Shown one piece after another: positions 4,510 to 5,292 of a DNA stretch of 5,292 nt (the stretch's first letter is position 1; every line of letters begins with the position of its first letter). The DNA is from an uncultured Rikenellaceae bacterium (GTDB taxonomy: Bacteria; Bacteroidota; Bacteroidia; Bacteroidales; Rikenellaceae), in contig CASDWR010000192.1 in assembly GCA_949284665.1 (NCBI GenBank), positions 1 to 5,292 on the forward strand, given 5' to 3'. The notes under the pieces are model-generated. The model had not been told where the DNA came from, did not search any database, and worked only from the letters and a program-made list of their open reading frames with translations. The translations under genes were made by a program, and so were the position numbers.

Positions 4510-5292
4510 TTTTGACAGGGAGCACTTGTGGCATCCGTATACATCCATGCACAATCCATTGCCCACTTATCTGGTAAAACGTGCCGAGGGCGTTTATATC
4601 GAATTGGAAAACGGGAAACGCCTGGTGGAAGGAATGTCATCGTGGTGGTGCATGGTGCATGGTTACAATCATCCGGTACTCAACGAAGCCATCCATCGAC
4701 AGACCGAGCGCATGGCCCATGTTATGTTCGGGGGACTTACACATGACCCTGCCGTCGAACTGGGTAAATTGCTTCTGAAGATTGTTCCTCCCTCCATGCA
4801 GAAAATCTTTTACGCCGACTCGGGGTCAGTAGCCGTCGAGGTGGCGATGAAGATGGCAATACAATATTGGTATGCGCAGGACAGGGGTGAAAAAAACGAT
4901 TTTGTGACGATTCGATGCGGCTATCATGGCGATACGTGGAATGCGATGTCGGTTTGTGATCCCATTACCGGCATGCATTCCCTTTTCGGTTCATCGCTTC
5001 CGGTCCGCCATTTTGTGCCGACACCCGAATCACGGTTTGACGGTGAGTGGAGAGAACAGGATGCAGATGCCCTCGAACGGATCGTAAGAGAACATCATCG
5101 AACGCTGGCTGCACTGATCCTTGAACCGATCGTCCAAGGGGCAGGTGGAATGCGTTTCTATCATCCGGAGTTTTTACGGCGGGCTGCCCGGATATGCCGG
5201 GAACACGACCTGTTGTTGATATTTGATGAAATCGCCACCGGTTTCGGACGAACGGGAAAACTCTTTGCATGGGAACATGCTGGAGTGGAACC
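4499..5292 (+). CDS. bioA: Adenosylmethionine-8-amino-7-oxononanoate aminotransferase BioA, 3' end cut by window
   Basis: The ATG at 4499 opens 264 complete codons to the window edge. BioA is a PLP-dependent class III aminotransferase that uses SAM as amino donor to convert 8-amino-7-oxononanoate (KAPA) to 7,8-diaminononanoate. Visible landmarks are HLWHPYTSM (9-17) and [13 protein letters not shown] (47-59), which holds the paired Trp49/Trp50 of the substrate pocket. They continue with [15 protein letters not shown] (106-120), [15 protein letters not shown] (141-155), [16 protein letters not shown], and [14 protein letters not shown] (242-255), where Asp243 contacts the PLP ring nitrogen. 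These match E. coli BioA closely, including the YHGDT-AMSVCDP stretch. The PLP-binding Lys and about 160 C-terminal residues fall outside the window. The start lies inside the end of bioB (11-base overlap), so translational coupling is likely. The rest of the biotin operon (bioF, bioC, bioD) may follow but is not visible. Confidence 0.97.
   Translation, partial: MENNFDREHLWHPYTSMHNPLPTYLVKRAEGVYIELENGKRLVEGMSSWWCMVHGYNHPVLNEAIHRQTERMAHVMFGGLTHDPAVELGKLLLKIVPPSMQKIFYADSGSVAVEVAMKMAIQYWYAQDRGEKNDFVTIRCGYHGDTWNAMSVCDPITGMHSLFGSSLPVRHFVPTPESRFDGEWREQDADALERIVREHHRTLAALILEPIVQGAGGMRFYHPEFLRRAARICREHDLLLIFDEIATGFGRTGKLFAWEHAGVE

Noticed and set aside
4965..5270. Minus-strand frame opposite bioA
   Set aside because: It is a shadow of the strongly conserved bioA coding sequence, with no protein-like features.

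Overview
The window looks like chromosomal DNA from a Bacteroidota bacterium, most likely Bacteroidales (an Alistipes- or Bacteroides-like anaerobe). Three things point there: a promoter matching the Bacteroidota consensus (TTTG-N19-TAnnTTTG), start codons without convincing Shine-Dalgarno sequences, and protein sequences typical of that group, including an anaerobe-type biotin synthase. The species cannot be fixed from the sequence alone.

Layout. (1) Positions 1-1838, minus strand: a compact three-gene unit read right to left. It encodes a flavodoxin/iron-sulfur-flavoprotein-like reductase (1299-1838), a secreted alpha/beta hydrolase (255-1280) and the N-terminal part of a sugar O-acetyltransferase (1-250, cut by the window edge and missed if only long ORFs are considered). 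Gaps of 18 and 4 bases suggest one transcript. (2) Positions 1839-2365: a 527-base stretch without a convincing protein gene. It holds a weak minus-strand promoter element, then a perfect plus-strand Bacteroidota promoter (2055-2085) followed directly by about 200 nt that fold into a closed, multi-branched structure. This is either an independent small RNA or a long structured leader of the next gene. (3) Positions 2366-2993, plus strand: two overlapping small membrane-protein genes, a zinc-ribbon/TM2 protein and a DUF2752-type protein. (4) Positions 2994-3534: a short inverted repeat overlapping a -7-like box, a small basic ORF with an RFRRWSRK motif, and a strong hairpin ending 22 bases before the next gene. 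(5) Positions 3535-5292, plus strand: bioB and the start of bioA, overlapping by 11 bases, the front of a biotin operon.

Functionally, bioB and bioA act in the same pathway: BioA makes 7,8-diaminononanoate and BioB makes biotin from dethiobiotin in the last step. The minus-strand genes look like an accessory redox/hydrolase/acetyltransferase cluster of unknown substrate. The points most worth a second look are the BioB auxiliary-cluster ligand set (Ser where E. coli has Cys97, with extra Cys around the site), the structured RNA region at 2091-2287, and the small ORF plus hairpin in front of bioB.
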